A stretch of 64,000 bases of DNA from Gordius sp. MW1 (taxonomy: Eukaryota > Nematomorpha > Gordioida > Gordea > Gordiidae). The position numbers and the translations under genes were made by a program. The DNA is taken from the NCBI GenBank assembly GCA_964036665.1, contig OZ038528.1, forward strand, positions 22,555,245 through 22,619,244. Direction: 5' to 3'. Below are positions 21,878-34,313 of this stretch, piece after piece. The notes under the pieces were generated by a model. That model was not told the DNA's origin. It was given only the letters and a program-made list of their open reading frames with translations, and did not search any database. Numbering within the stretch: position 1 is the stretch's first letter; the number at the start of each line of letters is the position of its first letter.

Positions 21878-22147
21878 AGCGAAATACAAGAATTAAAATT
21901 ATTTTATCACATAATATATTTTTGCCATTTTTGATACTTTGCTACACATATTATTTAATTTTTTTGAATAGGGAGAAACTCTTAAATTCAACGCTCATTA
22001 CAAAAATTCCATCACATTCATCAATGTTTATGAACATGACAATAAAACCGTTAAAATTAATTCTATCTGTTTTTATCGAGGTAAGAGAAGTTTTTAGATA
22101 GTTACCTTAACATTTTTAAAATTATTTTAAAATCCACCGTGACATAG

Positions 22148-22290
22148 GAAAAGCAAAGTATATTCAAGGATTAGACGGACTCCCACACAAGCGCAATGTT
22201 AAAGTTGGGTGTAAATCGTGCCTTTTGGACAGCCATATAAATAAATACAACTGCACCGAACCTCAATTTGCCGGTAGTTTTAATTTTTAA
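22148..22290 (+). CDS. Alternative terminal exon 2b, copy C
   Basis: After GTGACATAG the phase-1 frame reads G-KAKYIQGLDGLPHKR.., VKVGCKSC, YNCTEPQFAGSFNF and TAA (47 residues with the split codon). In A the exon is 18 bp longer. Three cysteines are kept. The upstream frame that is open in A is closed in C, so a spliced origin is favoured here. Confidence 0.5.
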
Positions 22291-22393
22291 AACAATTCTT
22301 ATTTCCAATAAACATTGAAGATATTTGAATGATTTAGTTGGCAGATATTTAATAATATATGTGAAGGGAATTAATATTAATATGCTATTTTAG

Positions 22394-22464
22394 GGTTACA
22401 AATGCCTTTTTCTTTAAGGATTAAACATTCTGCACATATAATATTGCTTGCGAAACTGAAGTAG
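22394..22464 (+). CDS. Candidate alternative terminal exon 2c, copy C
   Basis: After GCTATTTTAG: G-LQMPFSLRIKHSAHIILLAK.. then TAG. Same length as A and B with about ten amino-acid differences from A; the stop codon is TAG here and TAA in A, at the same place. Confidence 0.4.
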
Positions 22465-23485
22465 ATAAATTAAAATTTTTGAAATATTAGATAACTCGTC
22501 ATTTAGCTAAAATAAATTAGTTAAATGTTGGTGGAATTTTTGGTATTTTTGAAATTCCAATGTCATTAATTTAAGCGCTCGTATATATAGCAACAAGCAA
22601 CTAGAGTGGAATTTTGATCGTTTTTTACTCTTTGATATTCCTAGAGGTTGCCTTTCCTGCTTGTTTGGCCTACATGCCTAATAAGAAATTTGGCATGTAA
22701 ATATTATACTAAATGAAAAATAATAACCTCCTATATGTGAGTAGTGTTTTAAATAGAAATAAGTCTATATACTATAAAAACAAATTTGCGGCGCTTTATT
22801 TAGGTTGATATCTTTTATTCAATTGCTAACAATTTTATTTTTATAATATTGTCAGCGCCATATTTCAGTTTTTTGTCACAATTACATATTTTAATATGCA
22901 AATAGATGTTAAATAAAAATCCAATTTAGTTTACCTATTATTTCGATTTTTTTATATAGGAGAAGTCAAAGGACAAAAGGTTTGAAGAATTATTGAACCG
23001 CGAAATTGCTAAATTTTTTTAAATTAGTTTACAATAATAAAAATGATAGTATTTTGTATCGAATTATACAATTAATTTCATGTATTTATTTCGATTTTCT
23101 TATCTAGGAAAAGTCAAAGGACAAAGGTTTGAATTGAAGGACAAAACTGTACAAATTTTTTAAATTAGTTTAAAATAATTAAAATGATGTATTGTAATTT
23201 TTTATATTGCTTACATAAAGACATAAATAAATTTCTATTACAAAATCTTTAAATCATTGGTCTTATAAATTAAATTCAGCAACGAATCAAAATCTATGTT
23301 AGTATGAAAGGGACATTTAGATAATTCCAAAAAAGTGACACTTTGATTTAAATTGAATATTGACGTGAAATATCAACAAAAGTTTAAACTCTTTTATAAA
23401 CGCAACTTCTCGTTTTGAATCCTTTATTTTAATAAGTTAAATTGTATGATTGGGTTATACAATATAAGTCAATAAGGAATCAGAT

Positions 23486-23960
23486 AAAGTTTCTCGATAT
23501 ATATAAAAGTATGGAATGGAATGGCCGTGGAGAAGCGGTGTTCGCGTAACCAATCGGTTAGAATGAGGGACGTCAACGCTTAACAAATAAGGTATTGAGT
23601 TAGGGCCGTTTGTTACTTCGTGGACAATCGCAGTTACTAGCAGAGAAGAAGAGAAGAATACGATTCCGTCTACGGCGAAAGGAAGGTATCGGATTAAGGA
23701 ACGTCTGTCTCTTGTTAGATAATTGCCGCTGGACCCACGTGTCTAAAATGAGGAATAAACATCTCCCCCCGCAGGACTAACGTGTCCTGAACGCAAAATA
23801 AATAACTCCTCTAGCAGAACTAAATAATAAATTAAATAACATAATCAAATTCTCGCTATTTAAACCTTGTCGATGCGCTCCTCAATTTGCATGAGGGATG
23901 CCGACCGTTCGACGTCTGCTTCTAATTAGTGCACATCTATTCACATAACAAAATACATTA
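23486..23960. other. GC-richer island with TATA-like start, unidentified
   Basis: A TATATATAAAAG motif (about 23498) precedes 450 bp of clearly higher GC with direct short repeats (GGAATGGAATGG) and an AATAAA near 23753. Could be a solo LTR or a promoter with a non-coding RNA; no partner repeat, family or protein is visible in the window. Confidence 0.3.
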
Positions 23961-24124
23961 TGTTTTATTCCCGACGCTATGTCATTAGCATAGGCTAACT
24001 ACCTAACCACGGCTGCCGCAATAACTAAATCTTTTACTCACGTTAAACTCATTTGAATAAGCGTCAAAACTAACTAACTACCACACTCACCTAAATTGAT
24101 AATTATCAATGTTAACCTATTCAA

Positions 24125-24340
24125 AAACGAGAAAAAATTTCGATTTATTTGGCCAATGGCCATTTTTTTCAATGGTCAGTAGCCTGCGGACGGTCAAAAA
24201 GTCATATTATCAATGGTATTAACAAGAACAAAGTATTAATTTAATTAAATATATGCATTGGAGGGTAAACGGACGGACTTCAACGGACATCAACGGACAA
24301 CCAAAAACGAGCCCATAAATTGCATAGCAATTAAAAGGAG
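24125..24340 (-). repeat. Inverted relative of the 18.0-kb repeat
   Basis: Shares TTTAATTGCTATGC, GGGCTCG, the GTCCGTCCG run and CCATTGGCC with 18020-18240, in opposite orientation. It lacks the B-box motif of that copy. No terminal repeats were found. Confidence 0.6.
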
Positions 24341-25890
24341 CCAAATCCCTTACTTAGATCACTACTGATTCTAGATTTTACGGCAGAGATCATCTTGTAT
24401 TGCCAATATAACTTTACAAAAATTAATTATTATAATTCACGGTGCATTTAGTTGTTATACTTAAATTAATTTGATTAAATATTGCGCAAGAACCCCTGGT
24501 GCCTATTTTAAGAATATAGATATGAAAATTAACTGTTTGAAAATAATGCACTATATTTACACTTACTTAGGCAAAAGTGTAGGCAAAGTTTGCTTAGCAC
24601 AAAAAGGAGAAAATCATTGTTTTAATATTATAGACTTCACAATATTAATTAAAAAATCTTAATTATTAAGTTTATAGCGAATTCAGACGAACACGCAATA
24701 AAATAATATAATCTACGACGTTTTTTTCAGAAAAATCTAGTCATATTCCTACTCTAATTTACCAACTTATTATTTTTGCTTAGCTTTTGAAAGATCATTT
24801 TCTAGACATATAGGCCTCATACTCTTATAATGTCATAGAACTTAACATTATTTTGCTATCACTTGTGTAAAACAATATTTTATTTGCTCAAATAATAAAA
24901 AGATCATGATAAAATAATTGAGATTATATTTTATATAGTCTTAATTCATTTGGGATTAACAATTAAAATATCAATATATTTTTCAAGGCTAACTATCAAT
25001 GGCATACTAAATATTTTTAACAAATATTTATAAAAGAACATAAAAAAATATAATTAAATCAAAATCAACCTATGTATTTAGAAATTATTTTATCCAAGTT
25101 AGGCACTTACAACGACACAAAACATGTAAATTGAAAATTTTGTTAACTCTAAGAGATTAAAATCACCATACATGAATAAAGATGTGTTCCTTATCAAATT
25201 GTAAATATCAATTACTTTGTTTACGACCGACCTTCAAAACTCGCATTTCCAATGAGATAAGTTAACCAACACTTAAGACACTAGTTAAATTATGTAATTT
25301 GCAAAGCACGTTAAGGGCAAAAAAAATGTTTGTTTTGCTTATTTAAAAAACATTTTTGCATTATATAACACATATAGCCTAATTGCGCTTCCATGAACTA
25401 AAACATAGATCCAAAATTTATTTTTTTTAATATTAGTAAAACTGAGCACCTATTACTTCTAATGTAATAATTTATGAGTATTAGCTATGGCAGCATGTCT
25501 CACTTCTTTTTTTAGTTAAAGAGTTTATTTTTATGATAACAAAGTTATATATATAAGCTTAAACAAAAAAGGCCTAATGGTTAAATTCAAAAATCTATAT
25601 CATTGCATTGTCGTTTAAAATAAGCCAAAAGTCGGCGAAGGATTTAAAGTTGTATCATGGTTGTATCGTACAATAAGGATCCCAAATTGTTGCCTGAGTG
25701 GAAAATTTAGATTTTATAGAACGTTTTCCAATTTCTTTAAATAAATCCATGACCTAAGAAGGAACCAGAGCATGTGGCAACAACAGCTATAAAAATATAG
25801 AATGCCAAAAGGTCAGAAGATTTTGTCTTTTTACGCCCCTCTGCAGTGGCGATAGGGTCGTAATTAAAATGGAAAGAGGCAAGAAGGTCG
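24341..25890. other. No gene recognised
   Basis: AT-rich DNA. A 63-residue frame at 24471 has no family features. No coherent splice-site series was found, although small host exons with tiny introns could be missed by eye. Confidence 0.35.
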
Positions 25891-25899
25891 ATACAAGTT

Positions 25900-26290
25900 A
25901 AATTTCATTTGAGGATAGGCCATTTTGTCAGGGAACTAGAGAAGTACCGTCAGGGTGCATCGCATCCTATCTTCCAGAGAAGGAACCGAAGGCTCAAGGA
26001 TTGACGGAGCTTTTGCCTTTTCAAGGGCAGATTGAATCAATGAGTTGGCTCTGTTGTGCCTAGTATATTTAAATTTGCTTGCAAGGCAGTGTAGAGGGTG
26101 CCTGTCATATTCGTCTACTAGTGTAAGACAATTCAGGCAAGAAAAGTCGTTGGTGTAGCTAATTCCCAACCTTAAAGCTAAGAAACATGAAAGCTCAAAG
26201 TCGTCGAGCAGCATTCCCAAAAGTTTGCTGGGATAGGCTTTAAGCCACTCGTGACCAAAACCATCAAACGAGAGAGATCTAAAGTTGTAA
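25900..26290 (-). mobile_element. Retroelement-derived C-terminal domain fossil
   Basis: Minus-strand protein signature GHEWLKAYPSKLLGMLLDDF, LALRLGISY, two CxxC-type cysteines, then a histidine/cysteine pair and KYTRHNRANSLIQSALEKAK followed by ILEPS. This block is common downstream of reverse transcriptases in retroelements of many invertebrates (pattern W-hydrophobic-LPS..LG..LDD..LRLG...C..C...H.L.C...RHN..N). It is a short broken fragment with no terminal repeats in view; its family is not settled. Confidence 0.6.
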
Positions 26291-26488
26291 TGCTGACTAT
26301 ATTCACTGCTCGATAAGAGGTAATCAACAGATCGCTATACTAGTCCAGAATCCCAAGCCCTTTGTTTTACTTAAAGGCATTACGTTTAATGAACATTTTA
26401 ATTAACCAAAATCATTATAATCTATATATTTCCTTATTTGTGGACACTTAATAATGGCGGAAAAACAACACACTTATTTAGCGGTGTA

Positions 26489-26649
26489 CATGGGCGTAGC
26501 CAGATTTTGGATTCGGGGGGGGGGGGGGGAGGCAAAACGTTTAAAAGTTTAATTGGGGGGGGGGGGGCAAAACATAAATTTTTTTAATTGTTCAAAGTTT
26601 TTGAATTGAAAAAAAATTTTCTCTCGTAATTTAGGCTGGCTACGCCATG
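26489..26649. mobile_element. hAT-type MITE, 161 bp
   Basis: Inverted ends CATGGGCGTAGCCAG and CTGGCTACGCCATG, flanked by GCGGTGTA (26481-26488) and GCGTTGTA (26650-26657), 7 of 8 matching. Two G-runs of 12 or more and AGGCAAAACGTTTAAAAGTT inside, shared with the MITE sequence at 42.1 kb. Confidence 0.9.
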
Positions 26650-26657
26650 GCGTTGTA

Positions 26658-27470
26658 GTCTATGCTTACAGTTAAGGATCTTTTATGATTTAATTCAATG
26701 TGAAAACCCACTTTTTTGCTCGTTTCTCTTCCTTTTGCTCTTTATTTAATATCATTTTTGTTGCAACCGCATCATAGTCTATTCTGATTTATATAATTAT
26801 TTTGCCTATATCCGTGTTCCTTCCTTATACTCTCGTTTAAAAGTGCTCCTTAGTACATCATCCGATCCCTTCTTTTAAAGTGAACCAATGCGACGCTATA
26901 ATCTATGTAAATATACTTTAATCTAGGCACTTAAGGTTTAATTTAAGGAAGGACAGGAATTTTATAGTTATATTAGATCAACCGTCTACAAAAGTTGAAG
27001 TGTGAAAGCATTTATGGTACGCAATTTTAATGCTTCAATCTTGCACATAAGCGTTAATGAACAACATAAACCAAGGTTAATATAACACTATAATCATCCT
27101 ACTTACCTACCTGACTAAGACGTGTACTGTTTGAATCAGCCTTTCGGCAAGTTCCATTTTCCACAAGATTTACACAAAATTTTAATTCAAGGTTAAACCT
27201 TTTTTAAACATTGCTTATTATATTATACAAAACAAATGGTGTTATTCTTTCATATATTTTTTAAAAACTAAACACCATAGGAGAAAAAGTAAGTGAGTAC
27301 AAAGCTAAAATGCATTTCTAAATGGTTTCATTTAAAAAAAGGAAGTATATTATGTCGGAATTTCGTGTGATTATGAAAAACAATGTAGTCAACAACAAAA
27401 GTTCACTTATACTCTAAATATGAATAAATAGTAAGCATCGGCCACAAATTTAGCAATTTTTAAAAATTGC
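26658..27470. other. No gene or recognised repeat
   Basis: AT-rich; nothing supported by frames, repeats or splice-site series. Confidence 0.35.
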
Positions 27471-28485
27471 CCCATCAAATAATTCGGGCCTACCCGACAC
27501 GAGGCAAAATCTAGCTAAAATATTTTCAAAAGCTTTTACAAATTCCTTTGTTGAATAGGCTATTTAGAGGAGACAAAATATTTTTATGTTAAATGAAAGG
27601 TGCGGGTGGGTATTCTGAATAACTTTTTTTTACAAATTTACATTTCAAAAAAGTCGGGCCGAGCTCGGGTCGGGCCTAAGTAAAAAAATTTCATGCTTGG
27701 GCAAAATAAAATAAAAAGTGTCGGGCTTGGGCTGAAAAAATTCTATTCTGCCGGGCTCCCACATGGGGCGAAATTTTAGGATCAGACCCAGTCCATACCC
27801 GAACAAATTTATTTTTTCGGCCAGCACCCAGACCGCAGAAAACCCAAAAATTTCGCTCCATCAGGCCAGCGCTATTAAAATCAAATTGACGATGTTTAAA
27901 AATTATTTATTTGCATACAAACATTATGAATTGTTTTATAAAGTAACTAAGCTAGAGCATATAAAATCGGCTGGGGCAATTTGACAATGTAGTTGCAAGT
28001 TATATTTGAAAAACGCCTAAATCGATGTTTTTAGTAACTTTTACAGCAAATATTTAAAGCTTGACGTATGGGATTTGTGTTCACGGTGAAAACTACATTT
28101 CCCTCTTTGCTCTTTCATTCATCGATATTTAAACGCGCATTTCAAATATTACGTGTTAATTAGGGCCAATCTATGGATGTGGTTACGGTCCAATCATCCC
28201 CTTTAAAGATCTATAAACATTAAAGCTAAATTAATATGTATTGTTTAATACTTCAATAAAAAACTACAATCGAGTATTAAAAGAAACAAATTTTAAATAT
28301 TTTAATAAAAAATTACAATCAACCATGAAAAGAAGCAAAAATATTTTGTATCTTTGTAAAAAAAACTAGCGGCTGGGATTTATTATTTTGATGGGCCCGA
28401 AACGGGTTCGGGCTATTTGCAACGAGCAGGCTCAATGACCTAAAGAGGCCTGTTGCACTAAAAAGGCCAGGTCTCTAATTTCGCT
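27471..28485. mobile_element. CGGGCC-rich element, relative of 47067-48228
   Basis: Clusters of TCGGGCC, TCGGGC and GGGCCCGAA at both ends around an AT-rich core, as in the better-defined hAT-like element at 47067-48228. The right end reads GGCCAGGTCTCTAA (complement TTAGAGACCTGGCC), similar to that family's terminus. The left end and target duplication could not be fixed, so the limits are approximate. Confidence 0.45.
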
Positions 28486-29238
28486 TGCTAAAGTGAAAGT
28501 CGAAGATTAACGAACGCGGGAAGACATAAGATTTGAGAACTAATTATGGACTTAAGAAGAAAGGAGTTCAACCAAATTTGAGAGAAAATACACAAAGGAA
28601 TAGCTGACTATTAAATTTGACAAATGGCAATGGGAAAAATTTTTGAGTTGCTGTTAATTCTTCCACAATTAGGTTAGATAATAGTTGAGTTCAGCCCCAA
28701 AGGGAAAAGGTATAACTCTGCATTGTTTTCTGTGTAGAATACCAACACTAATGCAAAGGCTTTTTAATATAACCTTTAAATTTTAAAGTCTTGGGAAGGC
28801 CTATTGGCCAGCGAGATAAAAAACTTCATACTAAATTTGACTCTCTTATTAGTAATATTGACCCAATTTTAGCAAAAATTATATTTGTACTAATATATGG
28901 TAATTTATTTAAAATATACACATTTAATAATAATAGTCTCTTTTTAATAGTAAGATTTAATTAATTTGAGGATTGAGACAAGAGTCATTTTAATAAACAA
29001 TGATATCTAAAAAATTTAATATCGCTGCTTTTCTAATGTCTTCATAAATTTCTAAAATAAACTGTGGTGACTTGATTGATTTTAACAATAAAATAAATGT
29101 AACCTCCAAAATTAGATTCCTAATATTAAAATTAAAAATTTTAATAATTTATATTTAAGCAAAATTTTTTAAATAATCATTATAACTGTCTAAAAATATT
29201 CTGCTATTAATAATCTAAAACAAGCTATAATATAGCAT
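28486..29238. other. No gene seen, downstream of CZIB
   Basis: AT-rich intergenic DNA between the CGGGCC-rich element and the 3-prime end of the CZIB gene. Confidence 0.4.
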
Positions 29239-29921
29239 TTATTTTATTTTATGAAACTTATGGTCTAAATTATATATTCCAACAGCTTCTCCACCATCTT
29301 CGTCATAATCAACCCATTCCTACAGATATATTAATATATATTATTAAATAAGAATTACCTTTTCTTGCAGAGATATATCTTTAAAAATAATATCACTAAT
29401 ACCACTATTTGCTTCAAATCCTCCCTTATATGAATATTACATATTTTTCAAGCAAATTTAAGAAAATAAATTACCCTTGGGGAAAAATCAACTGGTTCAG
29501 TTCCTCTGCATTCAAATTCTATAATACTCACAAACTGTTCATCATTATTACTATAGCATCTAATTGAATCCTTTATTATACCTAATTATTACAATTAAAA
29601 CATTAAATAATACAGTACTTATTGTATTTTCTCTAAAACAAAACTTGCATTTAACAACCATATTAGCTTTTCCTCTGCTGCCTTTTACATTAGAATGATC
29701 CTATTGAAATTGTAATGGTAGAGTTGTTAATAACTTCAATAGTTATATAGATCCATTGGCTGCTTTCTTCCCCACAATTTTGACATTTTAACTAATTATT
29801 ATGCAAACATAATATTCAGACTTTGATTTACCTTTAGAAACCACCTAAAATCATCACCAATAGGTTTGAATTGTGTGATATTTTCTAATTTGGCTTTAAT
29901 TAATAATTCGAAAATAGGCAT
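29239..29921 (-). CDS. CZIB: CXXC motif-containing zinc-binding protein (DUF866/C1orf123 family), six exons
   Basis: Intact host gene hidden by tiny introns. Minus-strand exons are 29921-29832, 29791-29735, 29700-29619, 29581-29475, 29424-29359 and 29319-29239. They total 483 bp, giving 160 residues, the length of human C1orf123. Introns are 40, 34, 37, 50 and 39 bp, all GT-AG. Recognisable parts: MPIFELLIKAKLENITQ at the start, PIGDDFRWFLK, first zinc CxxC in LKCQNCGEES, GSRGKANMVVKCKFCFREN with the second CxxC, SIIEFECRGTEPVDF, SLQEKEWVDYDED and VGIYNLDHKF near the end. The family is a conserved eukaryotic zinc-binding protein with a two-lobed beta fold; its cellular role is poorly known. 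An AATAAA overlaps the stop codon (29238-29243). No frame damage is seen. Gene prediction that sets a minimum intron size would miss it. Confidence 0.96.
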
Positions 29922-30330
29922 ATGTTTCCATTGAGGTGTGCATGCAAAATGTTGGACTATATTTTTTTAAATTTGCACTTTTTATTATATCCCTGCACAC
30001 TAATTAGAAAAGCGGTAACATATCATAGCTTTTGAAAAGGACCGCTATTTTTTCTCCCCACTTGACATGTAGCTTACTCCTCCGGTTACTTTATACCTGT
30101 TCCATAACATTGCAATTAACCTCGCATATACTTAAAATTTGACATTTATCCTTCAAATTTTCTTAATTTTTTTAATTAAAGCTTGAATTGTTATGTTTAA
30201 TCTCAGAAAACTTAGAGTAGTTTTTGTAATAAGAAAATTTACTATTTAATAACAAAAAAGATTAAAATAGTATGCTTGATTAATTTTTGTCAATTTAACT
30301 AAAGAAATTTACAGAAAGAATTATTAAAAA
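29922..30330. other. Upstream region of CZIB
   Basis: Contains the presumed promoter and 5-prime UTR of the minus-strand CZIB gene; no clear TATA element or upstream exon identified. Segmental copy B begins near 30330. Confidence 0.35.
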
Positions 30331-30369
30331 TGAGGCATATAAAGTTGTTGTATCAAATATTTAAAGTTG

Positions 30370-33300
30370 ATATGTTTAATGTCAGATTAATATAACTTCT
30401 TCTCCTTGATCAAGCATTTTCCCAGAGTCGTGGGGTTTGTTTTGATGAGCTTCTTCCAACGTGATTAGTTAAGTGCCATGTCTTAATGAATCTTCTTAGT
30501 TTTTATAAATTTTACCACTTACCTTTTCTACGTGGCCCTCGGTCGCCCTATTCCTCTCCTGCCCGGTACTTCCATCTTTTCGATTTTCATTGTTTGTCTC
30601 TCTTTAGTATATGCCCATACCAACTAAAATTTTTGTTATCATGGTTAAATAAATACCCATTTTCGCTATGAGAAAGTCATTTGTGATATAGCGAGCTTGG
30701 CTTGTACAATAGCTTTACTTCCGTGGTGATGTTTAAGTTTCACTTTCATAGAGTAGCGCCGGTCTTACAATGGATAGCTTTCCTCTTCAATCATATTGAC
30801 ATTTTCTTGTCGCTCCTTACACGGATTTACTTCGCCATTTAAGTCATCCTTTTTGAATCTGAGCATCGACTTCTGTTGCGCAACTTCCCTCTCGATGTAA
30901 CTTCGAGCCGAGGTAAGTAAACCTGTCTACTTTTGGGTACTTTAGATAACTATCTAACTCTATGTCTGTAACGTTCATCTCCATGTATACCGTTTTTTAA
31001 TCGTTGGCCTTGAAACCATATCCGGCTAAGCGCCTTGATCACTTTTCGGCTTCCTCGAATACTTTCTTATATCTCCGCATATTACTATATCATTGGCATA
31101 AAGCATACACCAGGCGATGGCTTTTGAATGTCTCTCGTCCATTATTATAATGAATAAAAAGGGACTCAGAGCAAATTCTTGATGTAATCCAATTTCACCT
31201 CGAAAATGTTTAGAGTCCCCAATTGTTGTCCTAATGCACTAATATGAGGCTTCATAAATATTCTTCATGAGCCGTATATATGGTCAAATGTTTTATTTTT
31301 AAGCACCACCATATTATTTCGCGAGTGACCGTGTCATAAGCTTTCTCCAAGTCGATAAAGACCATATGTGGTTCACTTCTCTTTTCACCATAATTATCCA
31401 TCACATGTCTTAGTGCGAAGATTGGTTCGATTGCGGATTTGCTGACCATAAATCCTAATAAGTTAGCCTACCTCGTTTTTCAGCCTTGTTACTAAGATCC
31501 TTTCTATAAGCTTCATAGAGTGTCAAATTAGCTTGATAACTCTGCAATAGCCAAACTCCTTAGGGTCTCTTTTGACTTTGAATAAGGGTATAATCGTATT
31601 TGATCTCTGTCCATTGATTAGGAATCCTCTCTTACCAATATCATGTTAAAGAGGTTTGTCATGGTCGTGACTCCTTCCCGGCATCCGAGCAATGCCATTC
31701 CATAGGTATTCCATCTGAGCCATTAGCTTTTGCTTTGTGCATTTTGTTCATTTGTGTCCTAACCTCTCCTGAAAGAGTTGGGCCATACTTATGTCTGGCT
31801 TAATATTGAGTAGGAAATCTTCATCATTGGCAATATTACCTTTCTATCACTTCCTTCGTTTAGAATATGGTTTGACCCTTCTCGTTTATATTCGGTCATC
31901 GCAACTTTTTCTCCTATCTTGACCAATTTGAACATAAGCCTGTCGTTCTCTTTACGGTCCAGTCTGTTTGTTATATCGTTGAACGCGGCATTATTCGGAT
32001 TTCTGGCTCTCTTTGCCTCATTATACCCTAGATAATCCTCCGACTTTTATGATTAATGCCACTGTCCATATATATTTTATTTCGATAAAATTTCTAACCG
32101 AAGGATCCCACCACCATAGTTCCCTATTCATAGCTTTGGCTCCTTGTCCTTTGGCCTATTCTAGAACTCGAATCGCTGTTTCCGTCACGTCCTTAGTTCG
32201 CGCCTCCCAATCGTCGTCCGGGTCTCTTTGCAACTTCCTTGCACCCAAGAGTGAAGAGGCTTTTTGGAAATATTTATCGTCATCGCCATACGTATAGTAT
32301 CGAATTCGAGGTTCATAAACCCTTCTTCTTTCAGGAAATACTTTTCCTTCATGATCCATCACATGTGGATGATGTTGCCTAGCGATTTTTTCTCCCGTAT
32401 TACTTTGCAATCTTTTATACCCCATACGTCCTTTCACCTTATGAGCTGATACTCAATTTGACTAAAATGTTTCCCATCTCTATAAATCTCAATATGATCT
32501 TCGCGTATTTAAAATATGTGTTAACGATCGATATGTCAAATGCATGAGATACTTGAAAAAGATTCCCCCCCCCTTTTGTTCTTCTACCGTGCCCATAGCC
32601 TCCATGATTTCGTTCATACCCAAGGCAATCTTTCTCTACATGGGCGTTGAAATCCGCCTCAAAAGCACATATGAAGGGGGCGAGAAGGAGGAGAAAGAGA
32701 GGAGAGTAGGTGGAGGGAGAGAGATTTGTGTTAGTAAACATCGCGTACGCAGTATGAACTCTAATGTACTCCGTTTACCAGACATCGTGGGACGAATTTT
32801 GATAAGGAGAAGGGGTTTACGCAAACGCGTATAAATTTGAGTATAAGGGTGATATAAAAAAAAGAATGGACCTATAGATGAAACTTTAATATACATGAAT
32901 ATATTACTATTTTTAACTATATATTAAAAATGCCTAGCAATATAGCCTCAAAAAGGCTTAAAAAGGGCATTTTTGACACTTTCAACCTCGTATATCTATA
33001 AAACTGGTGATTGTAGACAAAAATTAAAAACATATTTTTTTAACGCAAAATTCTCTATCTGAACTATTGGTCGGATACGGGATGTTTTTTTTGTAGACCT
33101 GTGTAATTAGCCTTTCTTCCTGTCCTTTTCCACGGAATCGAAGAATATGTCTATCTCTAACCCAATTTGGGGAGCATACTCGCACATAACGGTTAGGAGT
33201 CCCCTTCTGCAATCTTCACCCATATTAACCTGTCGGGACAACGCTTGAATTCCACCACCTTGTCCTTGAACGATTCGCTTAGAACAATACCGACCCCATT

Positions 33301-33710
33301 TCTCCTATTTGGTGTACCACAGTAGATACTTCTCCTAACTCCCGAGCTTAAATTCTATTCCACCTCGTCTCTTGTGGGCAGGCGATATATACCTTTCTTG
33401 TTTTTAGCTTGTGCGACCTCGATGCTCTTTCTCATCAACGTTCCCACATTCCAGCACGTTATTCGCATTCTTTCCACATCTAATTTTCTCAACCGCCATA
33501 GTCGGGTAATAACATAGTGTATTTTTCACATTGCATGGGTGGGTATGCAGTGCGTGTCGTTTGTGGAGGACGTCCTAGCTTTCTGTTGTACAATTTTGTT
33601 TGAAATTCTATCATGATTTTAAGTTGGTTTATATAGTCGATTTCAGACCTGACGCCAACCTCCCTCTTTTTGCACATGGACTTGGCTAATAAAATAATAC
33701 ACAAAAACAA
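30370..33710 (-). mobile_element. RTE-clade LINE, degraded, copy B
   Basis: Second copy of the LINE at 4050-6946, brought by the segmental duplication. The reverse transcriptase is better preserved in places: MVFIDLEKAYDTVTREIIWW (about 31380-31320) is the RTE block containing the first catalytic aspartate. Interrupted by about 430 bp of foreign sequence near 32660-33090 and broken by many frame changes. Dead copy. Confidence 0.88.
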
Positions 33711-34305
33711 AACAATACACTATATCGGCCCGAATTACCCGCAGCCTGCCTAAAATTCTAAATTACGACAGTTGCTTAATACGATCTGGCCCGTGGGCGA
33801 TGACATGATTTAGATAGCGTTCTTCCATGTCAAATCGACCATAAAAAATCCCTTTCTAATTCATTGTTTTTGAATCATTCACTCTTTAATCAAAAAATTA
33901 TGTTCTAAGGACAGATCAAATCTGTTTCACAAAATTTTAATTAATCAACAGCTGAAGACCGTTTAAAAATTGAAACCAATGTTTTTTACTACTTGCAAAT
34001 AAATTTAAATCAAAATGGAATTTGGGTGACCATTATAAAATGGTAAAAATGAAAATTATGTATTTTATTACTAATGGCGCCAAATGACCACAAAAAATCT
34101 ATCATTATTAGTTAAGCAATCTTATATTATAAGTCTCTATAATAGTAATAAAACTAAATGTGCAATGAAATATCATACTATTCCAATCTTTCTCACGCAC
34201 CCCCCCCCCCCTATTCCCCATAGATTTATAATCTTAGAAAGTAGTTTATAAAGTAGATTGTAATAATTTTGATTACTAATAATCTACCTGAAGGTACGGT
34301 AAGAC

Positions 34306-34313
34306 AAAGGGTA
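34306..34313. other. Empty target site of the hAT element
   Basis: AAAGGGTA occurs once here in the duplication copy, with flanks GGTACGGTAAGAC and AAATTGTTTAGTATGGC that match both sides of the 7642-9259 insertion in copy A. Confidence 0.9.

Larger units (their letters stand above)
21340..23393. repeat. Peptide-locus copy C (partial duplication)
   Basis: Alignable with 11060-13175 and 35120-39515, excluding the expanded array of B. Homology begins near AACTGCCTAACAAACACACC and ends near 23393. Non-coding flanks agree with A at roughly 90-93% by eye. Unlike A and B it is not followed by the GAT microsatellite and MITE block. Confidence 0.85.

Noticed and set aside
32544-32896. Overlapping frames on both strands
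   Set aside because: They cover the foreign purine-rich insertion in LINE copy B; low complexity (GGAGAAAGAGAGGAGAG).
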